DNA of 64,000 nt from Notospermus geniculatus (lineage: Eukaryota; Nemertea; Pilidiophora; Heteronemertea; Lineidae), in contig NMRB01000760.1 in assembly GCA_002633025.1 (NCBI GenBank), positions 44,080 through 108,079 of the forward strand, given 5' to 3'. Of this stretch, positions 13,101 through 22,350 are shown one piece after another (the stretch's first letter is position 1; the number at the start of each line of letters is the position of its first letter). Made by a program: the position numbers and the translations under genes. The notes under the pieces are model-generated. The model worked only from the letters and a program-made list of their open reading frames with translations, did not search any database and was not told the origin of the DNA.

Positions 13101-16100
13101 CTCTACGCATGAGGTATTCCTCAGTATCCCTCCCCAATGTGATAAGACTGGTGTCCTGTCCAACCCGGTGTAACGTTTTTCAGTGTGCCCATTTTTCTGT
13201 GTGACTCGCATTGTTTGGAACACACTGGGAAACAGACCCACTGGGGAGAAGTCAAAGAAGGCAGTGGGATTATAATCCCCAATCACAACTGAAGAAAGAA
13301 GGCCCACACAATGTCCGCTATCCCAACCATAACGTTTGTATATTGTGTAACAGATGATTCTAAAGTGTCGTACGTACGCACCCCCCCCCCCGCCCGCCTC
13401 CGCTCATGAAAATAGATTCTAGCAAACTGATGACCAACCTGTCGAAGCATCTTATTCACAATCTCATTCTTGTCGATGATGGCCACAATCAATGCATTAA
13501 TTTCATTGTTCTTGATGTCGGAAACAATCGTCAACAGCTCGGAGTCAAAGTAAGAACTGGTGTCGGCGTTATCACGTAACCATTCAACTGGTACGTAGGA
13601 ACTGCCAACGTGCTCGATGTGATCGTCTTGTTCAAGGGTGGTCATCAGGTAGATGGGAACTGAAGCAGAAAGAAAATGTGTTTGCTACATGTGAATCGCG
13701 CAACATCATGATCGTCGATGCCGTGATCCTCTGATCGTCGGTGCCGTGATCCTCTGATCGTCGGTGCCGTGATCCTCTGATCGTCGGTGCCCGCATGATC
13801 CACTTATCGTTGGTGCCGTGATCCTCTGATCGTCGGTGCCGTGATCCACTGATCGTCGATGCCGTGACCCTCTGATCGTCGGTGCCGTGATCCTCTGATC
13901 GTCGGTGCCGTGATCCTCTGATCGTCGGTGCCCGCGTGATCCTCTGATCATCGGTGCCAGTGATCCTCTGATCGTCGGTGCCGTGATCCTCTGATCGGCG
14001 GTGCCGTGATCCACTGATCGTTGGTGCCGTGATCCTCTGATCGTCGGTGCCGTGATCCACTGATCGTTGGTGTCGTGGTCCTCTGATCGTCGGTGCCGTG
14101 ATCCTCCGATCAATTGGATCACGTCAAAGACAGTAGGGCCGTTTAGACGACAAGTAAAAATCCACATGCGGTCCGATTGAATCCGATTGTGGTTCAAAAC
14201 TCTTGCGTGTAAACGCTACCCAATGTGGTGCAATGTGGATTTAAAATGAACCACCGATTTTTGCTGGTCCCGAATCCACATTCGACCGCATTAGACCACA
14301 TTGGACCACATACGACCAGATTAAAATTCTCGTCTAAACGCAAATAAGACCCGAATCCGGATTCATTCTGCCCGCTGCACGCATGTGCATTGATGTGGTT
14401 TTTCTTCCTCCACAGACCGCACTCACTGTGGAGAGTTCCACAAGGGTAATTTGAAGTCGGAATTTGACCAGATTAACATGCGTGTGTAAACGCTACGCAA
14501 AAACTTGGAACACATCCGGTCCAGAATGCGGGTCGATCGGATCGAATCTGAATGTGGTCTTTGGGCTAAACGGCCCTAGTGTGACCAGGCTTTACTTAAT
14601 CGGCTGAACTTACAATTGAACCTATTTGGAGCAAATTAAACAGCGGGTTTGATTTTAAAACCTAATCAAAACCTGCTTCAACAAGGCCGTTTAGACGACA
14701 AGCCAAAAAAACACATTCAGATTCAATCCGATTGGATCCGATCGACCCGCATCGGGTTTTATTTGCGTTTAGGCGAGATTTGAATGTGGTCGTATGTGGT
14801 CCAATGCGGTCCAATGTGGATTCGGGACCATTTTAAATCCACATTGGACCGCATTGGGTAGCGTATATAAACGCAAGAGTTTTGAACCACAATCGGATTC
14901 GATCGGATAGCATGTGGATTTTTCCTGTCGTCTAAACGGCCCTATGTGTACTTACAATCCAACCGTTGCACATCGCCACCATATAGTATATGGACCTTTG
15001 TTAATTTCCGTGTGATCAAGTACTGGGTGATGGCGTCAGCTAGATTCCGTGGCGTGGGCCACATATGGATCATTATGTCGTTGTATGGACTTCCGGCAAG
15101 TTGGGCCACGTCCGATTCTGAATCAAGTGGCATGTAGAGGATGTACGGGAGATTTTGGTCGACGGCATAATTCTCTAGAGCGATCCTGTGTCCGCCGATG
15201 ATACCCTTTAAGTTGGGAATTTTATCGAAGACTTAAACAAAGAAATGATATATGATCAAGGAACATGAGTGAGGTAGAACCACATGAGTGAGGTAGAACT
15301 ACATGAGTGAGGTAGAACTAATTCTAACCGCCGATAGGTTTTGGGAACTTATTCACAAAGCTCCCGTAACTTTAAAAGCACACAAATCCTTTGTCAGGCT
15401 GATACTGAAAATGAGGTTGCCCGCAAATGGACAATAGTTTACGCATTCCCGTAAGTTATGAGAGCTTCGTGAATAACGGCCATGCGGTCTAAAAGGTACA
15501 GTGCCAAGCCTCACATCCGGTCATGGTGTGCTGCTCGCTTTAAGGTGTTCTTGCTGAAGATAACGATCTCGTGGTGCCTTACCCTTTCTTTGTGACGCGT
15601 TTAGATGTTCGTCATCATGGAATGTGTCCGGGATTAGTTTAAACCGAAGTGTGTAACACGCAGACGTTTCCTTTTCATATACTTTCTCGCCATGTGCGTT
15701 TTTAAAGGGATCGGTAAACGCTTTGACGTAAGTTTGGTCATCACTCGCTGGATGAACAACAGCTGAAAACAGAGAAGACTGAATGGGATCAAGTTTGTAA
15801 TGATAGAATGTGAGAACACTTGTCTTCTGAGGATCTTTTGACCGTGCAGTCTGACAAGAGTAAAGTATGAAACGAGACCAGCTACCACTGACGAAATAAA
15901 ATATTGAATCAAGCCGAACCGATAGGCGGCGCTATTAGCCGGAGCATGACGTCATACAAGATGGCAACCAATCGGGCTTCCAATCACTTGTCAACCTGGC
16001 CCCTCGGTATACCTATACTTACCAAAGTAGATATCCGTACAAGCATTCGGAGTGTCACCAGCTGCGCACGAGGTTACAGAAATGATAATAACAACTGATG

Positions 16101-16200
16101 ATATCAAACAAGACTTGGTCCACTGAAATTTTCCGAGGGGGTTTCTGATGGTATCCTTCGTCATCTTCACAGCGCCACCTATGGTGAAAATTTTAGACAT
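1026..16200 (-). CDS. Ionotropic glutamate receptor, complete 14-exon gene
   Basis: Ligand-gated cation channel subunit of the plasma membrane. Coding exons 5' to 3': 16200-16023, 15762-15583, 15231-14956, 13659-13439, 12277-12050, 11743-11561, 10096-9977, 8314-8102, 5104-4929, 4488-4221, 2647-2410, 2140-1984, 1644-1473, 1196-1026. All introns are GT-AG and all phases agree; the total is 2781 nt (926 residues), usual for the family. Order: signal peptide (hydrophobic CLISSVVIIISV), amino-terminal domain, S1 (ERPFVVES, then SERMKVVKFTPGF), M1, pore (INQAG), M3 (SSYTANLATFLT), S2, M4, cytoplasmic tail ending MDGGL. The first in-frame ATG at 16200 was taken as start; another at 16164 would also give a signal peptide. 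Gln sits at the Q/R site. Subtype is unclear: divergent, with kainate- and delta/NMDA-like traits. The donor of exon 4 (GTTGGT) is the weakest call. Confidence 0.93.
1473..8314 (-). CDS. Receptor exons 8-13: ligand-binding core and channel
   Basis: S1 is in exons 8 and 9; the ligand Arg is in SERMKVVKF. Exon 10 (4221-4488) encodes M1 (LGILGVFMVSTLLIFG), the re-entrant pore (CTINQAGTKFAP), and M3 (ending SSYTANLATFLTTK). Exons 11-12 form S2, including ATSATFF and FLADSMSLQFYV. Exon 13 (1473-1644) encodes WYKFSKKC and M4 (LFIILGAGIIISFLLLAVKL). Two residues are unusual: Thr at position 8 of the M3 signature, and Asp in ADS where AMPA/kainate receptors have Glu. Confidence 0.93.
1705..1935. repeat. 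31-bp minisatellite in receptor intron 12
   Basis: About six copies of a unit around CTAAACCGATCCAAGATGGC, increasingly diverged to the right. It lies between receptor exons 13 and 12. Confidence 0.85.
2740..2813. repeat. Perfect hairpin, 28-bp arms (CTCCCA..GCAGGG family)
   Basis: The left arm at 2740-2767 starts CCTCCCACCGCAGGG and the right arm at 2786-2813 is its exact reverse complement; the loop is 18 bases. Related ends occur at 5145-5465 and 25293-25384. Confidence 0.9.
3023..3175. repeat. Fold-back element with ~70-bp arms
   Basis: The segment from ATAAAACCACACGAGTGGG to GGAACCCCC is mirrored by GGGGGTTCCGGGCAAAAGAT to GAGTGTGGTTTTAT. The arms match with only scattered mismatches, as in a non-autonomous MITE or snap-back repeat. 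Confidence 0.85.
4004..4118. repeat. Inverted-repeat element, ~40-bp arms
   Basis: CCGCACAGAAAGTCCGAT at 4004 is the reverse complement of the segment ending CTGTGCGG at 4118. The inner AGTGCCTATC pairs with GATAGGCAC. Located in the intron between the M3 and S2 exons. Confidence 0.85.
5145..5465. mobile_element. MITE-like element with CTCCCATAGCAGGG termini
   Basis: The left end CCTCCCATAGCAGGGG followed by CTCGCTCCTCTTCA is mirrored at the right by TGAAGAGGAGCGAG and CCCTGCTATGGGAGG. It has no ORF of its own. It lies just upstream of receptor exon 9 and directly abuts the 212-bp satellite. Confidence 0.75.
5494..7825. repeat. 212-bp satellite array, 11 copies
   Basis: Eleven head-to-tail copies of a 212-bp unit fill 2332 bases of the receptor intron between exons 9 and 8. 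The unit includes CACACACATACGTACAGACG, ATGGAAATAAACGGGTGAC and TTTTTTGGGAGGCTGCAA. Central copies are nearly identical, while the edge copies carry substitutions and small indels. Each copy opens a 90-residue frame on plus and a 72-residue frame on minus, but these recur only because the unit does; they are not supported as genes. Confidence 0.95.
8398..8575. repeat. TGACCT-rich segments (nuclear-receptor half-site-like)
   Basis: Clusters of TGACCTTGA and GACCTCTGACC occur at about 8400-8425 and 8538-8572. The second ends in TGACCTTCAAGGTCA, an exact inverted pair of TCAAGGTCA. Both lie in the intron upstream of receptor exon 8. They could be regulatory or simply a dispersed repeat. Confidence 0.5.
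8958..9020. repeat. ACAG/AC microsatellite
   Basis: Runs of (ACAG)n flank a central (AC)n run. Confidence 0.95.
9105..9410. repeat. GGT-rich simple repeats flanking an inverted repeat
   Basis: GGTAGT/GGTAGC repeats lie at 9108-9170 and GGTGGTGATGATGGCGGTGG at 9355-9390. Between them, 9178-9325 is a hairpin. Its arms carry AAGAAACCATACGTTAACGC, then GCTAACGCTAACGCT, and each arm includes a TGACGTCA-type palindrome near the loop. Confidence 0.85.
9570..9959. mobile_element. MITE, 390 bp, TA-flanked (copy 1 of 3)
   Basis: Terminal inverted repeats of roughly 100 bp start GGGAGTTTTCGCAAATCTGA and end with the mirror image. TA lies immediately outside both ends (9568-9569 and 9960-9961), as expected for Tc1/mariner-type target-site duplication. 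There is no transposase ORF. Diverged copies lie at 35275-35666 and 63130-63517. Confidence 0.88.
9977..13659 (-). CDS. Receptor exons 4-7: rest of the amino-terminal domain and linker to S1
   Basis: Exon 4 (13439-13659) begins PIYLMTTLEQDD after the split Phe codon. Exon 5 (12050-12277), exon 6 (11561-11743, containing FNHKNGFRDQFTV) and exon 7 (9977-10096) are all phase 0. Exon 7 ends KVKILLVL and joins exon 8 ERPFVVES, giving the family's typical strand leading into the ligand core. Exon 7 is Cys-rich (STCIPDPEPNCNITNEPTLIC), and the sequon NIT there suggests N-glycosylation. Confidence 0.85.
10169..11145. mobile_element. Composite fold-back element, ~980 bp
   Basis: The left arm starts ATGCCTGGCTTTCACTGACG. 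It is mirrored twice: partly at 10810-10893 (ending GTCAGTGAAAGCGGGCC) and at the far end 11098-11145 (ending GTGAAAGCCAGGCAT). The interior is full of CGAAT/ATTCG motifs that fold locally. This looks like one foldback element nested in, or partly duplicated with, another. It lies in the intron between receptor exons 7 and 6. Confidence 0.8.
12415..12532. repeat. Hairpin element with ~42-bp arms
   Basis: GGGCCGTATTCTAGAAGCTT and the following CCTTAAGTGTAAGGTCGACC are matched exactly by the right arm, with about 35 bases of loop. Located in the intron upstream of receptor exon 5. Confidence 0.9.
13707..14112. repeat. 23-bp minisatellite, ~18 copies, GATC-rich
   Basis: The unit is GTGATCCTCTGATCGTCGG plus TGCC, with a few variants (CCACTGATCG, CCCGCGTGATCC). 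Each unit carries two GATC sites. It sits in the intron between receptor exons 4 and 3. Long minus-strand frames across it are repeat artefacts. Confidence 0.95.
14132..14945. mobile_element. Two related MITE-like elements with GGGCCGTTTAGACGAC ends
   Basis: Element one (about 14132-14578) begins TAGGGCCGTTTAGACGACAA and ends CTAAACGGCCCTA. Element two (about 14684-14945) begins GGCCGTTTAGACGACAAG and ends GTCGTCTAAACGGCCCTA. The interiors share CCAATGTGGATT and AATCCGATTG blocks in both orientations. No protein is encoded. Confidence 0.85.
14956..16200 (-). CDS. Receptor exons 1-3: signal peptide and start of amino-terminal domain
   Basis: Exon 1 (16023-16200) encodes the signal peptide and ends DIYF plus one base. 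Exon 2 (15583-15762) reads AVVHPASDDQTYV at its start. Exon 3 (14956-15231) carries the ATD-like stretch ADAITQYLITRKLTKVHILY, which matches the family pattern around 'the fork before W..V.ILY'. The exons join in phase 1 throughout, as the split codons G|CT, G|TC and T|TT show. The amino-terminal domain in this family governs assembly and allosteric control. Confidence 0.88.
15255..15322. repeat. Short tandem repeat, three units
   Basis: ATGAGTGAGGTAGAACTAC-like units of about 20 bp, repeated three times next to receptor exon 3. Confidence 0.85.
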
Positions 16201-18100
16201 TCTCAACGAAAATCACGAGTTCAGGGCGTCATCTGTGAATATACATGTACGGTAATCCATTCGATTCCGGTCGGTGTCAAGATCGTTATAATGGTCGCCA
16301 GCACTGCCGGTCAGAACCACGACTGAACGATATCTGTTAGAAAACGTGTGTCTTTCAACGGTAATGGCGCAGCCGGAACTGTCTCATTTTGTGACAACAG
16401 GTTAAAAGTGGTTGAAATTGATTCCTGTTTATTTTTTCCCCACATTCAGTCGCCTGGCAACCATGCACTCATTCAAGCAATCATTTGGTAAAAGCAAATG
16501 GTAAAATTCTAGTGGATTTTTACATCAGAAAAAGCTAAAAAGCTTAAAACCACTTGCAGAGAGCGTTCGTACGAACACTACGGAATTGCATGTATATTCA
16601 GCTTTTAGATCTCCGAAACCTTTGTTTACATCCGGTCTTCAGTAAACATTTTCCCGTCCATCGAGATTTCCAGCCGTTGTCCTAACAAACGGAGTTGCAT
16701 GTTTCACGAACCTTTGCCATTGCAAAATTAATCACGTAACAGATACAACATTGATTTTTCCTCGACAAGTACCAGTGACATAGTCAGGTTTTTTCAGGTT
16801 CTGCTGGATGATTTGAAATATGCAGGTGTTGAGTACCATTATAAGTACTTATTTCTCTATTACCGCTACCATTAAAGGCAGAAGGTTCGTGGGATACTTT
16901 TTTAACAATACATTGTTCCATACAGGGCGTAGCAATAATGAAATTCTGAGCAGATGTCCCCAAAGAGTCCTCCTCGGTTCATTACTACTATGATATAAAT
17001 GATTACTACTGATTACAGGCATGATTACTGGTATAGGGCAAGTTATAACTCGTATAAAAGTTTGGTCTTAAGGGCCAACGACCAAACGGTGAAAACTTTT
17101 TAAAAACCTTCGGATACGACACTGATGCCGTCAATTCATTGAAGGAACCCCCTAAAATTGACTTGGAATCCTTTTTTCTTCATGACATCGAAGATTGATG
17201 GGTGTCTTTGTAGAATAGACCAGGGAAAGTAGGTCTACTTTACATAAGCCTACAGCAAGTACGTCTACTTTACGTAGGCCTACAGCAACACCAATAGACG
17301 TCATCGTGCATTCAGAAAATCATCGTATCGGGCATGCCGAACGGATGTGATTTTGTCTAAGTGCTTCGGCGATGTCATTCGTGCAGTAGGCCTACTTCCT
17401 CCATGTTGTCCGACTTAACAGCCTTGGCTTCCCAAGCATGCCATGTGCAAAAGGTCTCCCGACTTGGCAATTAAAACGAATGACACTTCACCACAGATCA
17501 GAACAGTTTCACTTACCTTTTCTGCCTCGAAATCATACACGTCTTCTAAACATTTCAAAACGAATTTTAAAAATATCATTTTAGTTTGCGTTCTGTTCGC
17601 ATGTTGGTGTTCGTGGCGTTCTTGATGGCCAGGTTCTCTCATTATGAGCGATCCCACCAGCTGGCGGTCGGCACTAATGTCGTCACCGCCAACTGACGAA
17701 GACGGGAGCCCGGGGTAAGGATTATGAAGAGTTCCACGTGCTGTATATTGCTGGTCTCATTCATATGAGATTTGATTTGACCACTTTGGGGTGAATACTT
17801 TCAATTGGTGCTGGTAATGAAGGAATATACTTTCTAATCGACGAATAGGGTCTATTAATTTCATCAAGATTTTCTCCAATTAAGAAAAACTGCTCATCGG
17901 ACGATTAACTAGCTGTTCACGGATTTATCACCGACAAATAACTCGTTGTTGGAGAATTTATCATCGGTGAATAACTCGTCCTGCACGGATATATTATCGC
18001 CGAGGAGTAACTCGCCGTCAAGGATCTGTATCGCGGGGATGAGGTACCGTTGACGATAGAGGTAAGCCGTTTTTCTTTAATACATGTATTTCTTTTCGTC
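16201..18100. other. Spacer upstream of the receptor gene
   Basis: It presumably contains the receptor promoter and 5' UTR, but no TATA box or initiator could be called with support. A 33-bp direct repeat (GTCTACTTTACATAAGCC type) occurs twice at about 17228-17290, and a loose ~43-bp repeat with AACTCGT occurs at 17900-18030. No coding exon is recognised. Confidence 0.5.
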
Positions 18101-18109
18101 CTTGTCTAG

Positions 18110-18245
18110 GACAAGAGTCGTCAACTTTATATAGTCTGAGGAGTGGTTATCACGTCCATTACCAAGCAGCAGGTCCTGGGTTCGAATCCAGCCCGAGTCA
18201 TATGGGTTACTTATCCCTGGCTCTTCACTCCATCGAATGTTACAG
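18110..18245 (+). mobile_element. tRNA-derived SINE fragment
   Basis: GAGGAGTGGTTATCACGTCC and box-B-like GGGTTCGAATCC are followed by a tail TTACTTATCCCTGGCTCTTC. The tail matches the larger copy at 20105-20460, so this is a 5' part of the same family. Confidence 0.75.
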
Positions 18246-18339
18246 TAAGCCGTTGTACTTAGTAAATTCGCCAACTTTTAGCGTCGCGAAAATTTCACGG
18301 TTTACAGTACACGTTTTTGAATGTTCCCCATTTGTAAGT

Positions 18340-18550
18340 GTTCTCCTGCTATTGTCTGCCATTGTTCGCCTGCGTGTTTGTGTCGCGTGTGCCTTCATGT
18401 AAACTCGGCCTTAGGCTGAGTTTACATCGAGGCACACGCGACACGAACACGCAGGCGAACAATGGCTTCACAAAGGATTCGTCACCACGAAACCTTTGTT
18501 CGCCAGCGTGTTCGTGTCGCGTGTGCCTCGATGTAAACTCAGCCTTAGGG
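18340..18550. repeat. Three-armed inverted repeat
   Basis: The arm TTCGCCTGCGTGTTTGTGTC to AAACTCGGCC appears forward at 18353-18410, reversed at 18415-18465, and forward again at 18500-18546. It resembles a MITE with an extra arm. Confidence 0.85.
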
Positions 18551-18559
18551 CCACACTGA

Positions 18560-20100
18560 AAAACGTTACACCGGCAAATGAATGAAAGTGCGTCATGAGT
18601 CGCACACGACAAGAATAGTAAATCCACTGGAAAGGAGTGGGAGTTCGGGCTACAGACGCTGTTGTGACAAAGATTGTTGTTCGGAATGAGCGTCTCTTGC
18701 CTAATAGAGCTTCTCAGCCGTGAAAGATCGGGTTGGATTTCACATTCTGCTCTCGTATTACCTGTCTGAGCTTAGCATTTGAAAATTGACTCGACACATC
18801 GTTAACGCATTATAAACTTGGATTGACCTGTTGAGATTTTCCTGTGTACCGAGTCTCATCTTTCGTCAAATCGAAGACACAGGTGTCGTTGCCGTTGGTA
18901 ACGTTTTCCTACTCAATCGAGTTTGGCGTTGTTTTTGGGACACGCTGCGGGTGGCAATGGGGGGCTTCACTGCCATAATAAGGAGAAAAACCATGATACG
19001 GATGATTAATTGGGAACGGTTGTCGGTCGTATCATTAACAGGTAGTTTTTTATCTTGTTTATGGATGCATTATCTATCTTGGGGTAGTTTATGAAGAGGT
19101 ACCGATCTTGGGACTTTATCTACTTTATCTCCGACTTGTTTTATTTATCGCACAGACTACAGCGTGTTCGGCAAAGGGCGGGGTGCGTAACTTGCAAAAA
19201 GCTATCATCCTGAGGTGACTAGAGTTCGTAGCTCGTTCCACCACTGCCTGTTGGCGAAGTAGAAGAAGAACCTCCAAAATCCGATTAGTGCCAATCTAAA
19301 CTCGAGTTATCCGTTCCGCTCACTCGAATGAGTCCACTCGATCGCTCCACTTCAGGACCAACCCTCGTTCCGACATGCTCTACAACATTATTGCAAAAAC
19401 AGTTTTCTGATCTACTTAAATGCTTCTAACAGGATTAAAAGTCAGCCCTCGGTTGTAAAGCACATTGAAGTAGTCAACATGGGCAAAAATTGCCGAAATA
19501 AGCAGTTTTGATAGATAATTTTTACATCGTAATCGCCCCCGTGTAGTGTACCCATGTGCACCCCGCCATGCATTCCGTAAAATTTGTACCCGAGATGTAG
19601 ATCGGTTGGCGCCAGAGGTGAAAGCGTGCATAATTCATCTCTGGGGACGAGAATGCCGATCTTCAGGCAAGAAATCATCAGACCTGGTTTTGTCCGCCGA
19701 TGTATCTCCCTATTTCCAAAGATGACGATAGATTCACTGTCTGCGGTAGAGAAATGTCATAGTTTACCGGTAATTGGCCGTCTTCCTTTATTGACGGATA
19801 CAAAATCGATTGGGAGTGAAGTAAAATTGAAGCATATCTCTGCCATTTGATCGAACCATTCTGTTGTAGAATCTCATATGATGGAAGTTAGAAGGCCGGT
19901 AGTATGGCAGGTGTTGTGTTACGTCAATTAGAGTGGAGCATCGGATGACATCAGACGAACGGTAAAAGAGACACGCGAAAGAACATCCGCAAAATGACGG
20001 GATAGATCGAACCTGAATCAATGGTAGGCCTCCAACTTTTTGTATAGGAATTTATCCTGATATTCAGGTCATTTCAATCGGCTCTACTGCCTCCTTTAGA
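18560..20100. other. Unassigned sequence
   Basis: Short frames only, none with recognisable domains or paired splice sites. No clear repeat stands out. Confidence 0.5.
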
Positions 20101-20104
20101 AAAC

Positions 20105-20460
20105 TTGGTGCCTTGATAGCTGCGAGGTTACTATCACGTCCGCTTAGCAAGCGGCAGGTCCCGGGTTCGAATCCCGGGCCATGTGGGAGTAATCATCCCT
20201 GGCTCTTCAGTCCCTCCCTCGCATGTGGCAGGTCCTGGGTTCGAATCCCGGGCCATATGGGCGTAATCATCCCTGGCTCTTTCCGTCGCATGGGACAGTA
20301 AGCCTTGGTGCCTTGTACCTTGTGCCTTTGCAAGGGCAGGTAAAAGACCCCATCCAAGGGAGGAACATGAGTAGATTGAGATGGCTTCTTCCATACTCAC
20401 AAGGACCAATAATGCTGTGGCTTCGGCCCTGACGGAAAAATTCAAATACAAATACAAATC
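20105..20460 (+). mobile_element. tRNA-derived SINE with duplicated tRNA-like head
   Basis: A tRNA-like head holds CTTAGCAAGCGGCAGGTCCC and box B GGGTTCGAATCCCGGGCCAT; a second box B block occurs about 70 bp later. It is followed by AGCCTTGGTGCCTTGTACC, a non-tRNA body, and a tail of repeated AAATACAAATAC. The family also occurs at 18110-18245. Confidence 0.8.
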
Positions 20461-20869
20461 CCTCAAAAAAGTATGAAGAAGGAGATATCCTAAAAACTCT
20501 GCTTTGAGAGCTGTCACATCAATATCGATCTTCTTCTGTCGGCTGCACCAGCTGATCCCCTGATGCAGGGAAAATGCAGCTGTAGTAATCTCTCATCCAG
20601 TCAAGGAACCCTCAAGGTCGGTGTACGAACGCCGCACTTATCCCAGTAATGAACGGCATTGATTTTTTCTCGATGTTGAGAGGCAGGTGCATGATTACTC
20701 GCGGTGGAATCCGAATATCGGAATGGATTTCATGCCTGATTGGAGAGGTGAGAGTAGTGCCTTGTTCGCTAGTAAGCGCAGGAGATGAAGTGGAAGGGTG
20801 GCGAAGTCGCTGGGGCAGCTACGAGTACTTCAAAGACGAACGAACTACTTTTATCCGGTGAAGTGGGCC

Positions 20870-21355
20870 AGATATCATCTTGGAAGAATTCCAGTTGTCT
20901 GAGGTCGTCTGGGAAGAATTCCAGTTGTCTGAGACCGTCTGGGAAGGATTCCAGTTGTCTGACATCGTCTGGGAAGTATTCCAGTTGTCTGAGACCGTCT
21001 TGGAAGGATTCCAGTTGTCTGAGACCGTCTTGGAGCATTCCAGTTGTCTGAAATCGTCTAGGAAGAATTCCAGCTGTTTGAGATCGTCTTGGAAGAATTC
21101 AGTTGACTAAGACCGTCTTTGAGGATTCTAGTTGTCTGAGATCGTCTTGGAAGGATTCCAGTTGTCTCAGATCTCCTGCGAAGATTTTCAGTTGTCTGAA
21201 ACCGTCTGGGTGGGAAGAATTCCAGTTGTTCGAGATCGCCTCGAAAGGATTCCAGTTGTCTGAGACCGCCTGGAAAGGATTCCAGTTGTCTGTGATCGCC
21301 TGGAAACGATTCCAGTTGTCTGATCGCCTGGGAAGAATTCCAGCTGTTTTGAAAT
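20870..21355. repeat. 30-bp minisatellite, ~16 copies
   Basis: The unit is GAATTCCAGTTGTCTGAGAC plus CGTCTGGGAA. Because it is 30 bp, it stays open in several frames on both strands and yields decapeptide repeats (EEFQLSETVW or KNSSCLRSSG). There are no splice sites, start context or domain support for a protein. Confidence 0.92.
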
Positions 21356-22057
21356 CCTTGACTGAATTCCAGGAGAATGCTGTTTCGGTTCACAGCAATG
21401 TAACATCATGATTATTTTTCTACACACAGACAGAGTAACAAATAAACATTACAGGGCTCTATCAGTTTATATATTACTGCATTCAGAGGATGAGTTACAC
21501 AATACATCTTCTGAATAAAACATATCAATGTGACGACTACCAAAACAGACAGTCATTGTCTTCCCGAAGACAATATGGATACTTCAGAGTATAAATCAAC
21601 GTCTCCTATTCAAGTTACCATCTGTTAGATGTGTTATATGGCAGGATTGGCCGATGTTTATTTCATTCTAATGACACCAAAGTCGCTTTCAGAGGAACAA
21701 TCACAGCAGCATATCAGTCATGAATAGCACGGAGATGCCGTCCACAGTTTTCCTTTGATGAGTTTGACACGTGCAATTGCTTGACAACGAGCCATTTATT
21801 CAGCGTGTCTTAAAAGATTTGCCAAATAAACAATAAAGAGTTCGTGTCGGTTGATTAAAGTCACCTTTATGCATGATTTGGAATGAACCTGCTGTTGATG
21901 TGAGGTCTTTTTGTAGGCAACTAGCAAATTCATCGATTCTAGCATGTCCTCCAACATCAAGCTACTCTCACTGACGAAGAGGGCCTCTTTTCATATGGAC
22001 GTCATGGAGCGGTGTCGCGTGAGTAATCATCGGACGTGTATCCTCTGTGTAATGATA

Positions 22058-22350
22058 TAAAGCCTAGTTCAAACTTCGACGCACGGCCATCGCCAGCGAC
22101 CGACGCACGACCTTGCCTTCGATCCCGACCCCGTCGCGCGATTTGGTCGGCGTCCGATCGCGAGACTGTAATTTATTACTTCATTAGTCATTAGTCATTC
22201 TTCATTACTTCATTTCTTCATTAGTCATTTCATAACGCGTCGCCGTCGCTAAAGTACGCTGGATTATGAATCAATTCCGCGAAATCGGCGTCCAGATTTG
22301 ACCGCGCGTCGGACGCCGATGGTCTTCGTCGAAGTATAAACTAGGCTTTA
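22058..22350. mobile_element. MITE-like element, TAAAGCCTAGTT termini
   Basis: TAAAGCCTAGTTCAAACTTC at the left and GAAGTATAAACTAGGCTTTA at the right are inverted. The inner blocks CGCACGGCCATCG and GACGCCGATGG also pair partly. No ORF. Confidence 0.8.

Noticed and set aside
13700-14112. Possible CRISPR-like array
   Set aside because: Units are contiguous with no unique spacers, and the genome is clearly animal.
13632-14197. Long minus-strand frames rich in HGTDDQRITAPTI-like repeats
   Set aside because: They are translations of the 23-bp minisatellite lying in a receptor intron; no splice evidence joins them to coding exons.
20769-21427. Apparent repetitive protein on both strands
   Set aside because: The 30-bp unit is open in several frames at once; this reflects repeat length, not coding.
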